Origin: Acinetobacter bereziniae
GTDB taxonomy: Bacteria; Pseudomonadota; Gammaproteobacteria; Pseudomonadales; Moraxellaceae
Assembly: GCA_009912575.1 (NCBI GenBank)
Contig: WNDP01000036.1
Coordinates: 1-33,224, forward strand
Direction: 5' to 3'
DNA length: 33,224 nucleotides
A program made the translations under genes and the position numbers. The notes below the pieces were generated by a model. The model searched no databases. It was not told the DNA's origin and worked only from the letters and a program-made list of their open reading frames with translations. Below are positions 1 through 7,399 of this stretch, piece by piece. Position 1 is the first letter of the stretch, and every line of letters begins with the position of its first letter.

Positions 1-102
1 GACACCCATGACTTTACAAGCTCTGGATACATTCTGAAGTTCTTCAGCTAAATTGAGTAAGCCTACTTTGTGTTTAATGATTTGATTGTTAGTATGCAAC
101 AT
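1..102 (-). CDS. IS481-family-like transposase, N-terminal fragment
   Basis: The first 34 codons of a transposase run off the left edge of the window. The start reads MLHTNNQIIKHKVGLLNLAE and continues with SRACKVMGV, the helix-turn-helix opening typical of IS481-type DDE transposases found in Acinetobacter (recognised from memory, not by search). The ATG is at 100-102 on the minus strand. A TTTGTTACC-type purine-rich stretch just upstream (AAAGGTAAC in the mRNA sense) could serve as ribosome binding site. The catalytic DDE core lies outside the window, so intactness cannot be judged. Confidence 0.75.
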   Translation of the reverse strand, partial: MLHTNNQIIKHKVGLLNLAEELQNVSRACKVMGV

Positions 103-103
103 A

Positions 104-161
104 AGAAAGTTACCTTTGTTTGATTAAGATTCGACACCTTTATCAAAACGGGTAACTTTCT
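104..161. repeat. 11-bp inverted repeat upstream of the IS transposase
   Basis: AGAAAGTTACC at 104-114 is perfectly matched by GGTAACTTTCT at 151-161, with a 36-nt spacer. It lies directly before the transposase start codon. It could be a transposase binding site or an mRNA structure that hides the start site; either role is inference. Confidence 0.6.
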
Positions 162-469
162 CTTTTTCAAGATCAATGTCTGATCAGATCTGAACTAATA
201 CAAATAAAGATAGGGAGGAAAATTGAGCAACTGTACATTATACAGCATGCCATTGATTCAATTATTCGAATAAAAAATGATTTATTCCAATCAAAAAAAG
301 ACTTCTTCCATTTAAATAAAACTTCACTTTTCCACTTATTTTTATACTTAATTAAATTCCAACAGAAATTTATTGATCAATCCTGCCATTGACGAAAACA
401 AGCACTTTAACCTTTTTAACTTACAGGCTAAATTCCAAAGTTTGTTGATGAATTTACAACGCACAGTGA
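162..469. other. AT-rich intergenic stretch, nothing coding seen
   Basis: Between the IS end and the secreted protein gene I see no ORF with a ribosome binding site, no convincing terminator and no repeat array. The text is AT-rich with scattered A and T tracts. Confidence 0.5.
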
Positions 470-1414
470 TTATTGATCTGATTCTGTATTTTTACATTCG
501 TTAAGGTCAATATGTTGATCAAAAATAATTCTGACATGATGGTCTGGTTCAACTTTTCCATAGACAGTATATTCGCCATTTTGATTTTTATTATTATCAT
601 TTTCCCATTTCACGACAGCATCAATTTCTTCTCCAATAGGAATATGTTGTGTTTGAATCAATAAGCCAACGGGTTCACAAGGAAATGCATCTGTTATTTC
701 TTGAGTAAAAACTGCTGTCATCCATTTCACATCCAGAATCGTATCCAATTCCTCTTGCTGTTTTTGTCCTGCTGCTTTCTCTTCCTCTGTTTTTCCTGCT
801 TGTTTTATTTTTTCATTTGTCCAATTTTCTTCATTTTCCAATAGGTTGTTTGACTTTAGTTGATTGAGCTGGGCTTTCTTGAATTGATGAGGCTTTAATT
901 GATCGGGTTTTAAAGAAAAAGGAAGCTGTATTTTATTTTTTGAAGCAAGTTTACTATTAACAGTTTTAGACGGCATCAACTTCTCATTTGGCATTGACAT
1001 AAAATCATGAAATGCTCCTGGTTCACACATATCAAAAACCACTCTTGCAATACCATCTGCATTAACTGTACCTCTTAACTTATATTCAACTCCATGGTCA
1101 TTTTCGGGGTCATATAATGTCAGTGGAATCGTTGAGCCTGCGACAATATCTTTTGTGATCACTTGAATACCTAAAGGCTGACAAGTGACAGCCACGCTGT
1201 CTTTTAGTTCTGTAGAAAAATCTTCAGTCATCCATTGAACAGAGACAAGTCGATCTCCAAGATCAGCTTGATTTTGATAATCCATAGGTGCACTTGAATG
1301 AAGTTTCGGTAGTAATGATGCCAGATCCAACAAAGCAGTTTGAGCAAAACCGAGGTTTGAATTGCTTAGGCCGAATAACAGTAGAACAAGTTTTATTGAA
1401 TTTATTATTTTCAT
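470..1414 (-). CDS. Secreted protein of unknown function with duplicated domain
   Basis: A 314-residue protein I cannot name. Residues 1-24 form a signal peptide (basic start MKIIN, hydrophobic LVLLLFGL, Ala-Gln at the likely cleavage site), so it should be exported. Residues 58-130 and 228-308 look like two copies of one domain. Both begin with a V-x-WMT-x-x-F pattern, contain C-(Q/E)-P-(L/V)-G, then a DI or HIPIG turn, and end with Y-x-x-x-G-x-V followed by R-(V/I)-(V/I)-F-D. They are joined by a charged, Lys/Gln/Glu-rich linker (about 145-225) that is probably flexible. Each copy has a cysteine in the C-x-P motif and another near its end, so a disulfide in each domain is possible. The start is supported by TTAGGT upstream of the ATG. 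No linked partner gene is visible. Confidence 0.7.
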   Translation of the reverse strand: MKIINSIKLVLLLFGLSNSNLGFAQTALLDLASLLPKLHSSAPMDYQNQADLGDRLVSVQWMTEDFSTELKDSVAVTCQPLGIQVITKDIVAGSTIPLTLYDPENDHGVEYKLRGTVNADGIARVVFDMCEPGAFHDFMSMPNEKLMPSKTVNSKLASKNKIQLPFSLKPDQLKPHQFKKAQLNQLKSNNLLENEENWTNEKIKQAGKTEEEKAAGQKQQEELDTILDVKWMTAVFTQEITDAFPCEPVGLLIQTQHIPIGEEIDAVVKWENDNNKNQNGEYTVYGKVEPDHHVRIIFDQHIDLNECKNTESDQ

Positions 1415-1572
1415 TTTTACCTAACTTTTTTCTTAATATCATCTTAATTATTCATGAATCTCATCACAATTCCAATATAAATCAGAAAACCTTACAACAT
1501 TTCATCCAAACTAAGCTTTGCTTTTGGATACGTTTATCCTTATAATAATGCGCTTGAAATTCAATATTTCAA

Positions 1573-1601
1573 TTGCGACTCTAACTCTTTTCAGATAGAA
1601 T
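1573..1601 (+). promoter_or_regulatory. Sigma70-type promoter of rplM-rpsI
   Basis: TTGCGA at 1573-1578 and TAGAAT at 1596-1601 are separated by exactly 17 nt. Transcription would start near 1608, giving a leader of about 57 nt before rplM. Confidence 0.65.
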
Positions 1602-1615
1602 TCGCACTCCTTTTT

Positions 1616-1641
1616 GTTTGGACAGATTCCATAGTCCAAAC
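1616..1641 (+). promoter_or_regulatory. Leader hairpin of rplM, candidate L13 autoregulatory site
   Basis: GTTTGGAC (1616-1623) pairs perfectly with GTCCAAAC (1634-1641) around a 10-nt loop. It occupies most of the short leader between the predicted transcription start and the AGGTAG ribosome binding site. Autogenous control by L13 through the rplM leader is known in Escherichia coli; that this hairpin does the same here is inference. Confidence 0.5.
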
Positions 1642-1664
1642 CAACTATAATAGGTAGTGGTTTA

Positions 1665-2093
1665 ATGAAAACTCTCAGCGCTAAGCCAGCTGAAGTTCAA
1701 CACGACTGGTATGTTGTTGATGCTTCTGGCAAAACTTTAGGTCGCCTTGCGACTGAAATCGCTCGTCGTTTACGCGGTAAACACAAAACTTCTTATACTC
1801 CTCACGTTGACACTGGTGACTACATCGTTGTGATCAATGCTGAGCAAGTTCAAGTGACTGGTAAAAAATCACTTGATAAGAAATACTATCGCCACACTGG
1901 TTTCCCTGGTGGTATTCGTGAAACTAATTTCGAAAAATTAGTTGCTCACAAACCAGAAGAAATCTTCGAACGTGCTGTAAAAGGCATGTTGCCAAAAGGT
2001 CCTCTTGGTTATGCAATGATCAAGAAAATGAAAGTGTACGCTGGTACTGAGCATCCTCATACTGCTCAACAGCCACAAGTTTTGGACATCTAA
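1665..2093 (+). CDS. rplM: 50S ribosomal protein L13
   Basis: A 142-residue protein, the usual bacterial L13 length. It opens with MKTLSAKP and has the family hallmarks [12 protein letters not shown] near residues 20-31, RLRGKHK at 35-41, HVDTGDY around 47-53, and [13 protein letters not shown] near 108-120. L13 is an early-assembly 23S rRNA binding protein of the large subunit. The start ATG follows AGGTAGTGG at a suitable distance. It is 13 nt upstream of rpsI and shares its promoter and terminator, as in most bacteria. Confidence 0.98.
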   Translation: MKTLSAKPAEVQHDWYVVDASGKTLGRLATEIARRLRGKHKTSYTPHVDTGDYIVVINAEQVQVTGKKSLDKKYYRHTGFPGGIRETNFEKLVAHKPEEIFERAVKGMLPKGPLGYAMIKKMKVYAGTEHPHTAQQPQVLDI

Positions 2094-2106
2094 GGGGATA
2101 CAGCAC

Positions 2107-2493
2107 ATGGCTACTAACTATGGTACAGGTCGCCGTAAGACCGCAACTGCACGTGTTTTCCTATCAGCTGGTACTGGTAAACTCGTAATCAATAACCGTA
2201 CTCTTGAACAGTACTTCGGTCGTGAAACTGCTCGTATGGTTGTTCGTCAACCGCTTGAGCTTTTAGACGTAACTGAAAAGTATGACCTTTACATCACTGT
2301 TGCTGGTGGTGGTATTGGTGGTCAAGCAGGCGCTATCCGTCACGGTATTACTCGTGCATTGATTGCTTCTGACGAAACTTTAAAACCTGCTCTTCGTCAA
2401 GCTGGTTTCGTTACTCGTGATGCTCGTGAAGTTGAACGTAAGAAACTTGGTTTACGTAAAGCTCGTAAACGTCCTCAATTCTCTAAACGTTAA
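2107..2493 (+). CDS. rpsI: 30S ribosomal protein S9
   Basis: A 128-residue S9. It begins [17 protein letters not shown] and contains the [15 protein letters not shown] core near 66-80. It ends in the universal basic tail finishing with SKR, which reaches the P-site tRNA in the ribosome. AAGGGGATACAGCAC before the ATG supplies a good ribosome binding site. It is the second gene of the rplM operon and is followed by a strong terminator 20 nt after the stop. Confidence 0.98.
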   Translation: MATNYGTGRRKTATARVFLSAGTGKLVINNRTLEQYFGRETARMVVRQPLELLDVTEKYDLYITVAGGGIGGQAGAIRHGITRALIASDETLKPALRQAGFVTRDAREVERKKLGLRKARKRPQFSKR

Positions 2494-2512
2494 TTCGTTT
2501 ACCGAATCGGAC

Positions 2513-2542
2513 AAAAAACCTCGGCATTTGCCGAGGTTTTTT
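2513..2542 (+). terminator. Rho-independent terminator of rplM-rpsI
   Basis: AAAAAACCTCGGC, a 4-nt loop ATTT, and GCCGAGGTTTTTT form a GC-rich stem with flanking A and T runs. The symmetry also allows it to stop transcription from the opposite strand, where the 2564 gene ends. Confidence 0.93.
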
Positions 2543-2563
2543 ATGGGTTAAAACTATTCGAAG

Positions 2564-3034
2564 TTATTTTGTTTTATCTCGTTTAGAACAGTCCATGACA
2601 GCGTCAGTAATCCCATCGGCAGCTTTTGACTCGGTAATCGTACAGCCATTTTCCTGATAAGTTCGAGTTTCTTTAGAAAACTTATGATCGGAATTGGTGC
2701 ATTACATGGCTTATTCGTCTTCACATTGACCATTTTACAGGTCCATCATTATAGATCGTAACCTTACAGCCTTTAACGATATATTCCTGTTCAATACCTC
2801 CGTACCTTTTTCATCATCAGAAACATCAGATGCAACATCACAAGCATCATCAGCACGACATGCAGCTTCAGTATCACTCGCAGGTACAGCTTCAGCTTCG
2901 GCAGCTTCCATTGCTTCAGCAGCAGCTTCTTGTACTTGAGTATCTACTACCTGCGACTTCGCATATGTGTTTGAGAAATTCACCATAAGAAAAAGTGCAA
3001 AAAAGAACTTGATAATGTTATTTGATAAACTCAT
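2564..3034 (-). pseudogene. Frameshifted Ala/Glu-rich secreted protein with Cys-rich C-terminus
   Basis: The ATG at 3034 follows GGATAATTC and starts a signal peptide (MSLSNNIIKFFFALFLMVNF, then cleavage after NTYA). An Ala/Glu-rich segment follows, then CRADDACD. The open frame stops at 2735, but the coding sense continues in other frames. Near 2797-2801 it shifts to a frame reading EQEYIVKGCKVTIYNDG. Near 2739-2743 it shifts to CKMVNVKTNKPCNAPIP. Near 2689-2692 it shifts to FSKETRTYQENGCTITES, ending SKRDKTK at 2564. All three sites need one added base, giving a restored length of 157 residues. The GCKVTIY and GCTITES parts look like two related Cys-containing repeats. Function unknown. Three losses in the same direction within 110 bp could be true decay or missing bases in the assembly. 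Confidence 0.7.
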
Positions 3035-3155
3035 GAATTATCCAGACCTTATATTGATTTAAATTCAGTACATACCGTAAGCTTATTAAAGTTAAGGTGA
3101 TTTTATTGCCTATTTTTAGTATCCTAGTTTATTCATTTTTTCTAGTTTTTGGAAT

Positions 3156-3809
3156 ATGTCAGTCGAAAATGCACCTCAACAAGGGATTACGTTGTATAGC
3201 CACGAGGATGACTTTCGTTCACATTGGATTAGATTTCTGCTGGCAGAAAAGCAGATTAAACACACTTTAATTATAGTTGAAGAAGATGATGAGGATTTAG
3301 CAAGTTTAAATCCATACAATCAACTTCCGATGTTGATTGAAAACGATTTAAAATTGTTTAAAACCCATATCATTTCTGAATATCTAGATGACCGTTATCG
3401 ACAAAATAAACTTTATGCCGATGCACCTGCTCCCCGTGCAGAACAAAGGCAGTATATTTGGCGATTTGAACAGGATTGGTTTAAGCTCGCAGATATCATG
3501 CTGCGTCATCCAGATACCCTCAATGCTACGGAAAAGAAAAAAGCTCAACAGCAACTTAAGGATACATTGGTGTCTTTAACTCCACTTTTTCAGCACTATC
3601 CGTATTTTATGTCTGAAAACTTTACAATTTTAGATTGTATGTTAGCTCCAATTTTCGTACGGTTAAAACATATGGGAATTGAATTGCCTAAACAGCAATG
3701 TCGTCCAATTTTACTGTATTGCCAACGGATATTTAGCCGTCCAGCTTTTGTAAAGTCGATGACTTTTCAAGAAAAAAGCCGATATAGTGAATTTTTGGCA
3801 AAACCCTAG
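3156..3809 (+). CDS. sspA: Stringent starvation protein A
   Basis: A 217-residue GST-fold protein. The N-terminal thioredoxin-like half starts ITLYSHEDDFRSHWIRFLL and has the cis-proline region LNPYNQLPML near 53-62, followed by a helical GST C-terminal domain. SspA binds RNA polymerase and is linked to stationary-phase, acid and starvation responses and to phage P1 late transcription in E. coli. It lacks a clear catalytic thiol at the usual GST position, as SspA proteins do. It is followed 26 nt later by sspB, the standard arrangement downstream of rplM-rpsI. TTTTTGGAAT before the ATG gives a modest ribosome binding site. Confidence 0.93.
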   Translation: MSVENAPQQGITLYSHEDDFRSHWIRFLLAEKQIKHTLIIVEEDDEDLASLNPYNQLPMLIENDLKLFKTHIISEYLDDRYRQNKLYADAPAPRAEQRQYIWRFEQDWFKLADIMLRHPDTLNATEKKKAQQQLKDTLVSLTPLFQHYPYFMSENFTILDCMLAPIFVRLKHMGIELPKQQCRPILLYCQRIFSRPAFVKSMTFQEKSRYSEFLAKP

Positions 3810-3835
3810 ATCGCAAATCAATAGAGTATTTTCTG

Positions 3836-4276
3836 ATGTCTGAACAAGAATTGAACTTAACCCCAACTCGACCATACCTTGCTCGTGCAATATATGAATG
3901 GATTTGCGATAACAATCTCACACCCTATTTACTTGTGGATGCGACTCAACCCCATACCGATGTACCGCAACAATTTGTGCAAGATGGACAAATCGTTCTT
4001 AATTTGGCACCACATTCAGTGCACATGTTAAATATGAGTAATGAAGCAATCACTTTCTCTGCGCGTTTTAGCGGAGCGTCTAAAGATCTTTATATTCCAA
4101 TCAATGCTGTTTTAGGGCTTTATGCACGTGAAAATGGACAAGGTTTATTCTTTGACCCTGACGAATATGCCAATGTGCAAATCGAAGAAGATGCTTTAAA
4201 ATCAAACAAAAGCGATGAAACAGAAACCACGACTGATGCGCCAAAGAAAAAATCTAGCTTACGCATTTTAGAATAG
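3836..4276 (+). CDS. sspB: ClpXP protease specificity-enhancing factor SspB
   Basis: A 146-residue SspB. The folded domain carries RPYLARAIYEWICDN near residues 12-26, the GQIVLNLAP strand, the FSARFSG segment and the IPINAVLGLYARENG region. A disordered acidic linker leads to the end KKKSSLRILE, which fits the short C-terminal ClpX-binding module of SspB. The protein delivers ssrA-tagged substrates from stalled ribosomes to ClpXP. It is in an operon with sspA, and the next gene starts 15 nt after its stop. Confidence 0.94.
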   Translation: MSEQELNLTPTRPYLARAIYEWICDNNLTPYLLVDATQPHTDVPQQFVQDGQIVLNLAPHSVHMLNMSNEAITFSARFSGASKDLYIPINAVLGLYARENGQGLFFDPDEYANVQIEEDALKSNKSDETETTTDAPKKKSSLRILE

Positions 4277-4291
4277 AACAAGGAGAACTGA

Positions 4292-4951
4292 ATGGCTTTT
4301 GATCTCGTACAATACTTTGCTGAGCAGATAAAGATTCAAAAGCCTCAGCTATTAGCACAATTCGAACCGGCTGAACGTTGCGCTCATATTGAAGAAATCA
4401 ACGCCCTAACCCTAGGCAAAATTATTACCTTGTGGCGTAAAGATGATGATGCGTTATATCAGGAAATTCATTCACAGGACCGTCTATACATCCAAGAGAT
4501 TGCCAGACATTTAACAACCTCTGTACAGAATAAATCCAGTTTAGATCAAGTTGTACTTGAATCTGCAACAACTGAAATTCTTAAGCTACAATTTGCTGAA
4601 TTAAAGCAATTAGATACTGCAGGTAGTCTAGGTAAAAGAGGTTTGAGAGAGCTGGTAATTGGACAAATTGAACATTTATCTGGTCAAGCAAAAGATTGGG
4701 TTTGGTCAACAAACGAACTAACTGAACTAATTGGCTCTCAACCTACGGTACAAGAAGAGATATCATTAGATGAAACGATGAAGGAGTTTAATCAAATGGT
4801 GAATGTTCAAAAGACTGATGCACATGTAGAGCATCCAGAAGTAACGGTATCAGAAACAGTTCAACCGAGTTGGGCAAAAGTGGCTGAGCCTGTTGTAGCG
4901 CTTGTCGTCTTATATATTCTTTATGAAGCAGTCAGCAAAGTGTTTGCTTAA
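4292..4951 (+). CDS. Hypothetical protein with C-terminal membrane anchor
   Basis: A 219-residue protein without a name I can support. The first 150 residues are soluble and mainly helical by composition. An acidic, low-complexity stretch covers about 150-190. A hydrophobic segment near 198-213 (VAEPVVALVVLYILYEAV) is followed by SKVFA, which gives a tail-anchored topology with the bulk in the cytoplasm. AACAAGGAGAACTG before the ATG is a strong ribosome binding site. The 15-nt gap to sspB and the terminator right after it suggest it is the last gene of the sspA-sspB unit. Confidence 0.75.
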   Translation: MAFDLVQYFAEQIKIQKPQLLAQFEPAERCAHIEEINALTLGKIITLWRKDDDALYQEIHSQDRLYIQEIARHLTTSVQNKSSLDQVVLESATTEILKLQFAELKQLDTAGSLGKRGLRELVIGQIEHLSGQAKDWVWSTNELTELIGSQPTVQEEISLDETMKEFNQMVNVQKTDAHVEHPEVTVSETVQPSWAKVAEPVVALVVLYILYEAVSKVFA

Positions 4952-4977
4952 AAGCTTACTGATAATCAAAAATTATT

Positions 4978-5005
4978 AAAAGCGATCTTAATGATCGCTT
5001 TTTTT
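4978..5005 (+). terminator. Rho-independent terminator after the ssp unit
   Basis: AAAAGCGATC, loop TTAAT, GATCGCTTTT and further T residues. It closes the sspA-sspB-4292 transcript. Confidence 0.92.
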
Positions 5006-5257
5006 CATATAAAAAATATTTAAGTTTATTTAATCATTATGCGTGATAAATATCACAATTATAAATTTATAAATGATTAAGCATACATAATAATAATCAA
5101 TATTAAAAATACTTTTAAGTTTATCTGCTGTAAATAAAAGTAGTTCAATAATTAATATATAAATAGGATAGATTTTCAATAATAACTAATGTTAAGTTAA
5201 AGCTATAGATTTCTCTAAACCTTAAACAAAATTAACAGTTTACAAAGGAGGGTCATA

Positions 5258-5314
5258 ATGCAGCAAACAAACCGATTAAATGCTACACATTTGAACATTA
5301 AAAAAATGATTTAA
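5258..5314 (+). CDS. 18-codon leader ORF ahead of the GTPase module
   Basis: In the 400-nt AT-rich gap before the GTPase module there is one short ORF with a near-perfect Shine-Dalgarno (AAAGGAGGG, 8 nt before ATG). It encodes MQQTNRLNATHLNIKKMI. No other gene in the window has such a strong site, and the next real gene starts 95 nt later with a weak one. No terminator hairpin is seen between them. It could be a small protein, a translated leader that controls the operon, or chance. The rest of 5006-5409 holds only AT-rich sequence likely to contain the operon promoter. Confidence 0.45.
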   Translation: MQQTNRLNATHLNIKKMI

Positions 5315-5409
5315 CTGGAAAAAGAATAAATCTAGCGTTAATTTAAACTAACCATGAACATTTAAACCCAACAAACACTTTAATCTTTTAATATTAGATA
5401 AGTGATATT

Positions 5410-6378
5410 ATGAACAATCAGTGTATCAATATCGCAATTTCAGGCTTAGGTTTAACCACCTCGGATGATCTTAAAATTAGACTTCGGAAAATTTTGCCAA
5501 ATAATATTGGCATAAATTGGACAAGTGTTTCTGACCAAAATATCCATTGTATTTTGATCAATGAGCAGTTTTTTGAAAATGACAACATCCAGAATATTAT
5601 TCAAAATAAAAAAATTCCCTATCTAAAAATTTCAAAACACAGTGAACATACAGAAAGTGCTGAAGATAATTTACTTTGCATCCCTATTTATGATGAATCC
5701 ACGCTGAAAAATTGGGTCAATATCAAGCTGCTTCAACAAACGGATCAATCATCACAGACAGGGGAAGTCCCTGCCGATGAGCCGGAAAATGATTTGGAGA
5801 TTAAAGAAATTGATTTCTTTTCTGACCTCTATATCCAAGACAGTCGCAAAATAATCCTCAGCGATCATTTGGGAACCATTGCGATTATAGACCATCACGC
5901 CCACTTAGCTTGGTTAGAGGCAACACGTGATGAGTACCAGACTGATCGCTCAATACACTATACAGCTGCACTGACAGCAGATTTTATTAAGGTGTCACGC
6001 AAACGCCAATTTAATTTGGAAAACTGGTTGTTTAATTTGATCTGGAAAAACCCAGAGTTAGTCACTTTACCAGCGGCTGACAAATATTATCGTTTGAAAT
6101 TTTGGGTTCAACCTAATCAACTCGATAAGAAATTGTTATTACAACTCACAGCTTGCTTTATCTATGGTGCAGAAATTCAACATGTCTCAGATAAGCTCAA
6201 TATTCCTGTTGCAACTGTTCAACATTTTATAGCAGCCAATCTAGCCATTCGTAATGCAGAGATTATTTCAGCAAAAGATAGCCAGTTCGATAAAACTCAG
6301 AGCGATGAACAACAGACTGAAAATAAAGGAATCTTAAAAAGCTTTTTTAACAAGTTAAAAAGCAAATTTAAGTTTTAA
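5410..6378 (+). CDS. Unknown protein, first gene of the GTPase/Roadblock module
   Basis: A 322-residue cytoplasmic protein I cannot assign to a named family. Residues 1-105 look like an alpha/beta domain (NIAISGLGLTTSDDLKIRLR opening, receiver- or sensor-like). An acidic linker near 110-135 follows, then a middle domain. Residues 240-285 resemble a winged or tri-helical DNA-binding segment (LLLQLTACFIYGAEIQHVSD and IPVATVQHFIAANLAIRNAE, like a helix-turn-helix). The tail is very basic (KSFFNKLKSKFKF) and could touch membrane or nucleic acid. The stop is 14 nt before the GTPase gene, so the two are co-transcribed. In Streptomyces conservons a DUF742 winged-helix protein sits beside Roadblock and GTPase genes; this protein may fill an equivalent place, which is inference. 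Confidence 0.75.
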   Translation: MNNQCINIAISGLGLTTSDDLKIRLRKILPNNIGINWTSVSDQNIHCILINEQFFENDNIQNIIQNKKIPYLKISKHSEHTESAEDNLLCIPIYDESTLKNWVNIKLLQQTDQSSQTGEVPADEPENDLEIKEIDFFSDLYIQDSRKIILSDHLGTIAIIDHHAHLAWLEATRDEYQTDRSIHYTAALTADFIKVSRKRQFNLENWLFNLIWKNPELVTLPAADKYYRLKFWVQPNQLDKKLLLQLTACFIYGAEIQHVSDKLNIPVATVQHFIAANLAIRNAEIISAKDSQFDKTQSDEQQTENKGILKSFFNKLKSKFKF

Positions 6379-6392
6379 GGGAAAGGTACGCG

Positions 6393-6926
6393 ATGATTAT
6401 TCAAAAATACAAAATTGTTTTTGCAGGTTCAATGGGGGCAGGAAAAACCGAAGCGATTAAATCGCTCTCAGAAGTTCCTGTATTGGCGACAGAAGCTTTT
6501 AATACAGATGAACATAGTCATAAAAAGCTCAACACCACTGTGGGTATCGACTATGGAGAAGTCACACTTGATGATGGTAATAAAGTTGGACTGTATGGAA
6601 CGCCAGGTCAAGGACGTTTCGATTTTATGTGGGGAGTCATCTGTAAAGGCGCTATCGGCACAATCGTATTGATTGACCATAGTTTACAAGCCCCTTTAGA
6701 AGAGTTGGACTACTACATCAATACGTTTAAACAATATGGAGACAATATTGTGATTGGCATAACGCATATAGATGACGATATGAGTAAACCAACTCACCAA
6801 TATCGACAATGGCTCCTTGATCGTCAATTAAACTTTCCAGTTTTCTTTATTGATGCACGAAAAAAGGCAGATGTACTTTTACTCTTAGAAACTCTAATTA
6901 CAGCCTTAGAAGTTAAATACTTATAA
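6393..6926 (+). CDS. Small Ras-like GTPase, MglA/CvnD type
   Basis: A 177-residue P-loop GTPase. Walker A is GSMGAGKT at 12-19. A switch-I threonine pair is at 48-49 (TTVGIDYG). The G3 box is GTPGQ at 69-73, with Gly in place of the usual Asp, as often seen in this bacterial group. The G4 box is THID at 124-127. It belongs to the bacterial gliding/conservon GTPases that pair with Roadblock/LC7 proteins acting as GTPase activators or scaffolds. The Roadblock gene follows directly. No lipidation site or membrane segment is visible. AAGGGAAAGGTACGCG provides the ribosome binding site. Target and output in this organism are unknown. Confidence 0.88.
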   Translation: MIIQKYKIVFAGSMGAGKTEAIKSLSEVPVLATEAFNTDEHSHKKLNTTVGIDYGEVTLDDGNKVGLYGTPGQGRFDFMWGVICKGAIGTIVLIDHSLQAPLEELDYYINTFKQYGDNIVIGITHIDDDMSKPTHQYRQWLLDRQLNFPVFFIDARKKADVLLLLETLITALEVKYL

Positions 6927-6943
6927 TCCATCATGAGGTGAGT

Positions 6944-7357
6944 ATGAATTTACCAGAGCAACGAGCAGCACCTGAAGCATTGATTGTATTCGCCAAAAAA
7001 CAAATTCAAGAAGTGCTTCATCATGTCAATCATATTGAGTTTATTATGATTTGTTCGAGTGATGGATTCGAGCTTGCCTCAGTGTCTAAACGCCACCAAT
7101 TCCACTCCAGTAAATTGGCGGCGGTGAGTAGCTCAATTTTGGCAATGGTCAGTGCTTTTTTATCTGAAATTAATCTCATTGGCTGTCAAAGCATTACTTT
7201 AGATGCTGAAAACGGCAAAGCCGTATTAACTGCTGTCCCGTGTACAAAACATCCGATGCTCATCGTTACATTAAGCAGTAAAGAGGTCTTACTCGGGCAA
7301 TTGCTTTATCACTTAAAAGAAGCCAGTCAAGCCATTATCCAACAAGACCAACAATAG
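6944..7357 (+). CDS. Roadblock/LC7 domain protein
   Basis: A 137-residue single-domain protein of the Roadblock/LC7 (MglB-like) family. It shows an N-terminal helix, a beta strand with CSSDGFELAS near 38-47, and a long helix SSKLAAVSSSILAMVSAFLS that usually forms the dimer face. The ATG at 6944 is preferred to the GTG at 6938 because GAGG at 6935-6938 sits 5 nt before it. Homologues act as GTPase-activating or scaffold dimers for the MglA-like protein encoded immediately upstream (17-nt gap). No terminator is obvious downstream, where the oppositely oriented cyclase gene ends at 7400. Confidence 0.85.
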   Translation: MNLPEQRAAPEALIVFAKKQIQEVLHHVNHIEFIMICSSDGFELASVSKRHQFHSSKLAAVSSSILAMVSAFLSEINLIGCQSITLDAENGKAVLTAVPCTKHPMLIVTLSSKEVLLGQLLYHLKEASQAIIQQDQQ

Positions 7358-7399
7358 AACAATTTGCCCAAGCTTTACTCAAGCCAACCCAAGATCATC

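Larger units (their letters stand above)
1..180 (-). mobile_element. End of an IS481-like insertion sequence
   Basis: The transposase start at 102 faces left, so this is the 5' terminal part of an IS whose body lies outside the window. The exact outer end is not resolved. Candidates are the AT-rich text around 160-200, where TGATCAGATC occurs near 182-191. No target duplication can be read because the other end is missing. Confidence 0.5.

Noticed and set aside
1288-1545. Plus-strand ORF of 85 codons
   Set aside because: It overlaps the signal peptide region of the minus-strand secreted protein, lacks a ribosome binding site and reads as low-complexity text.
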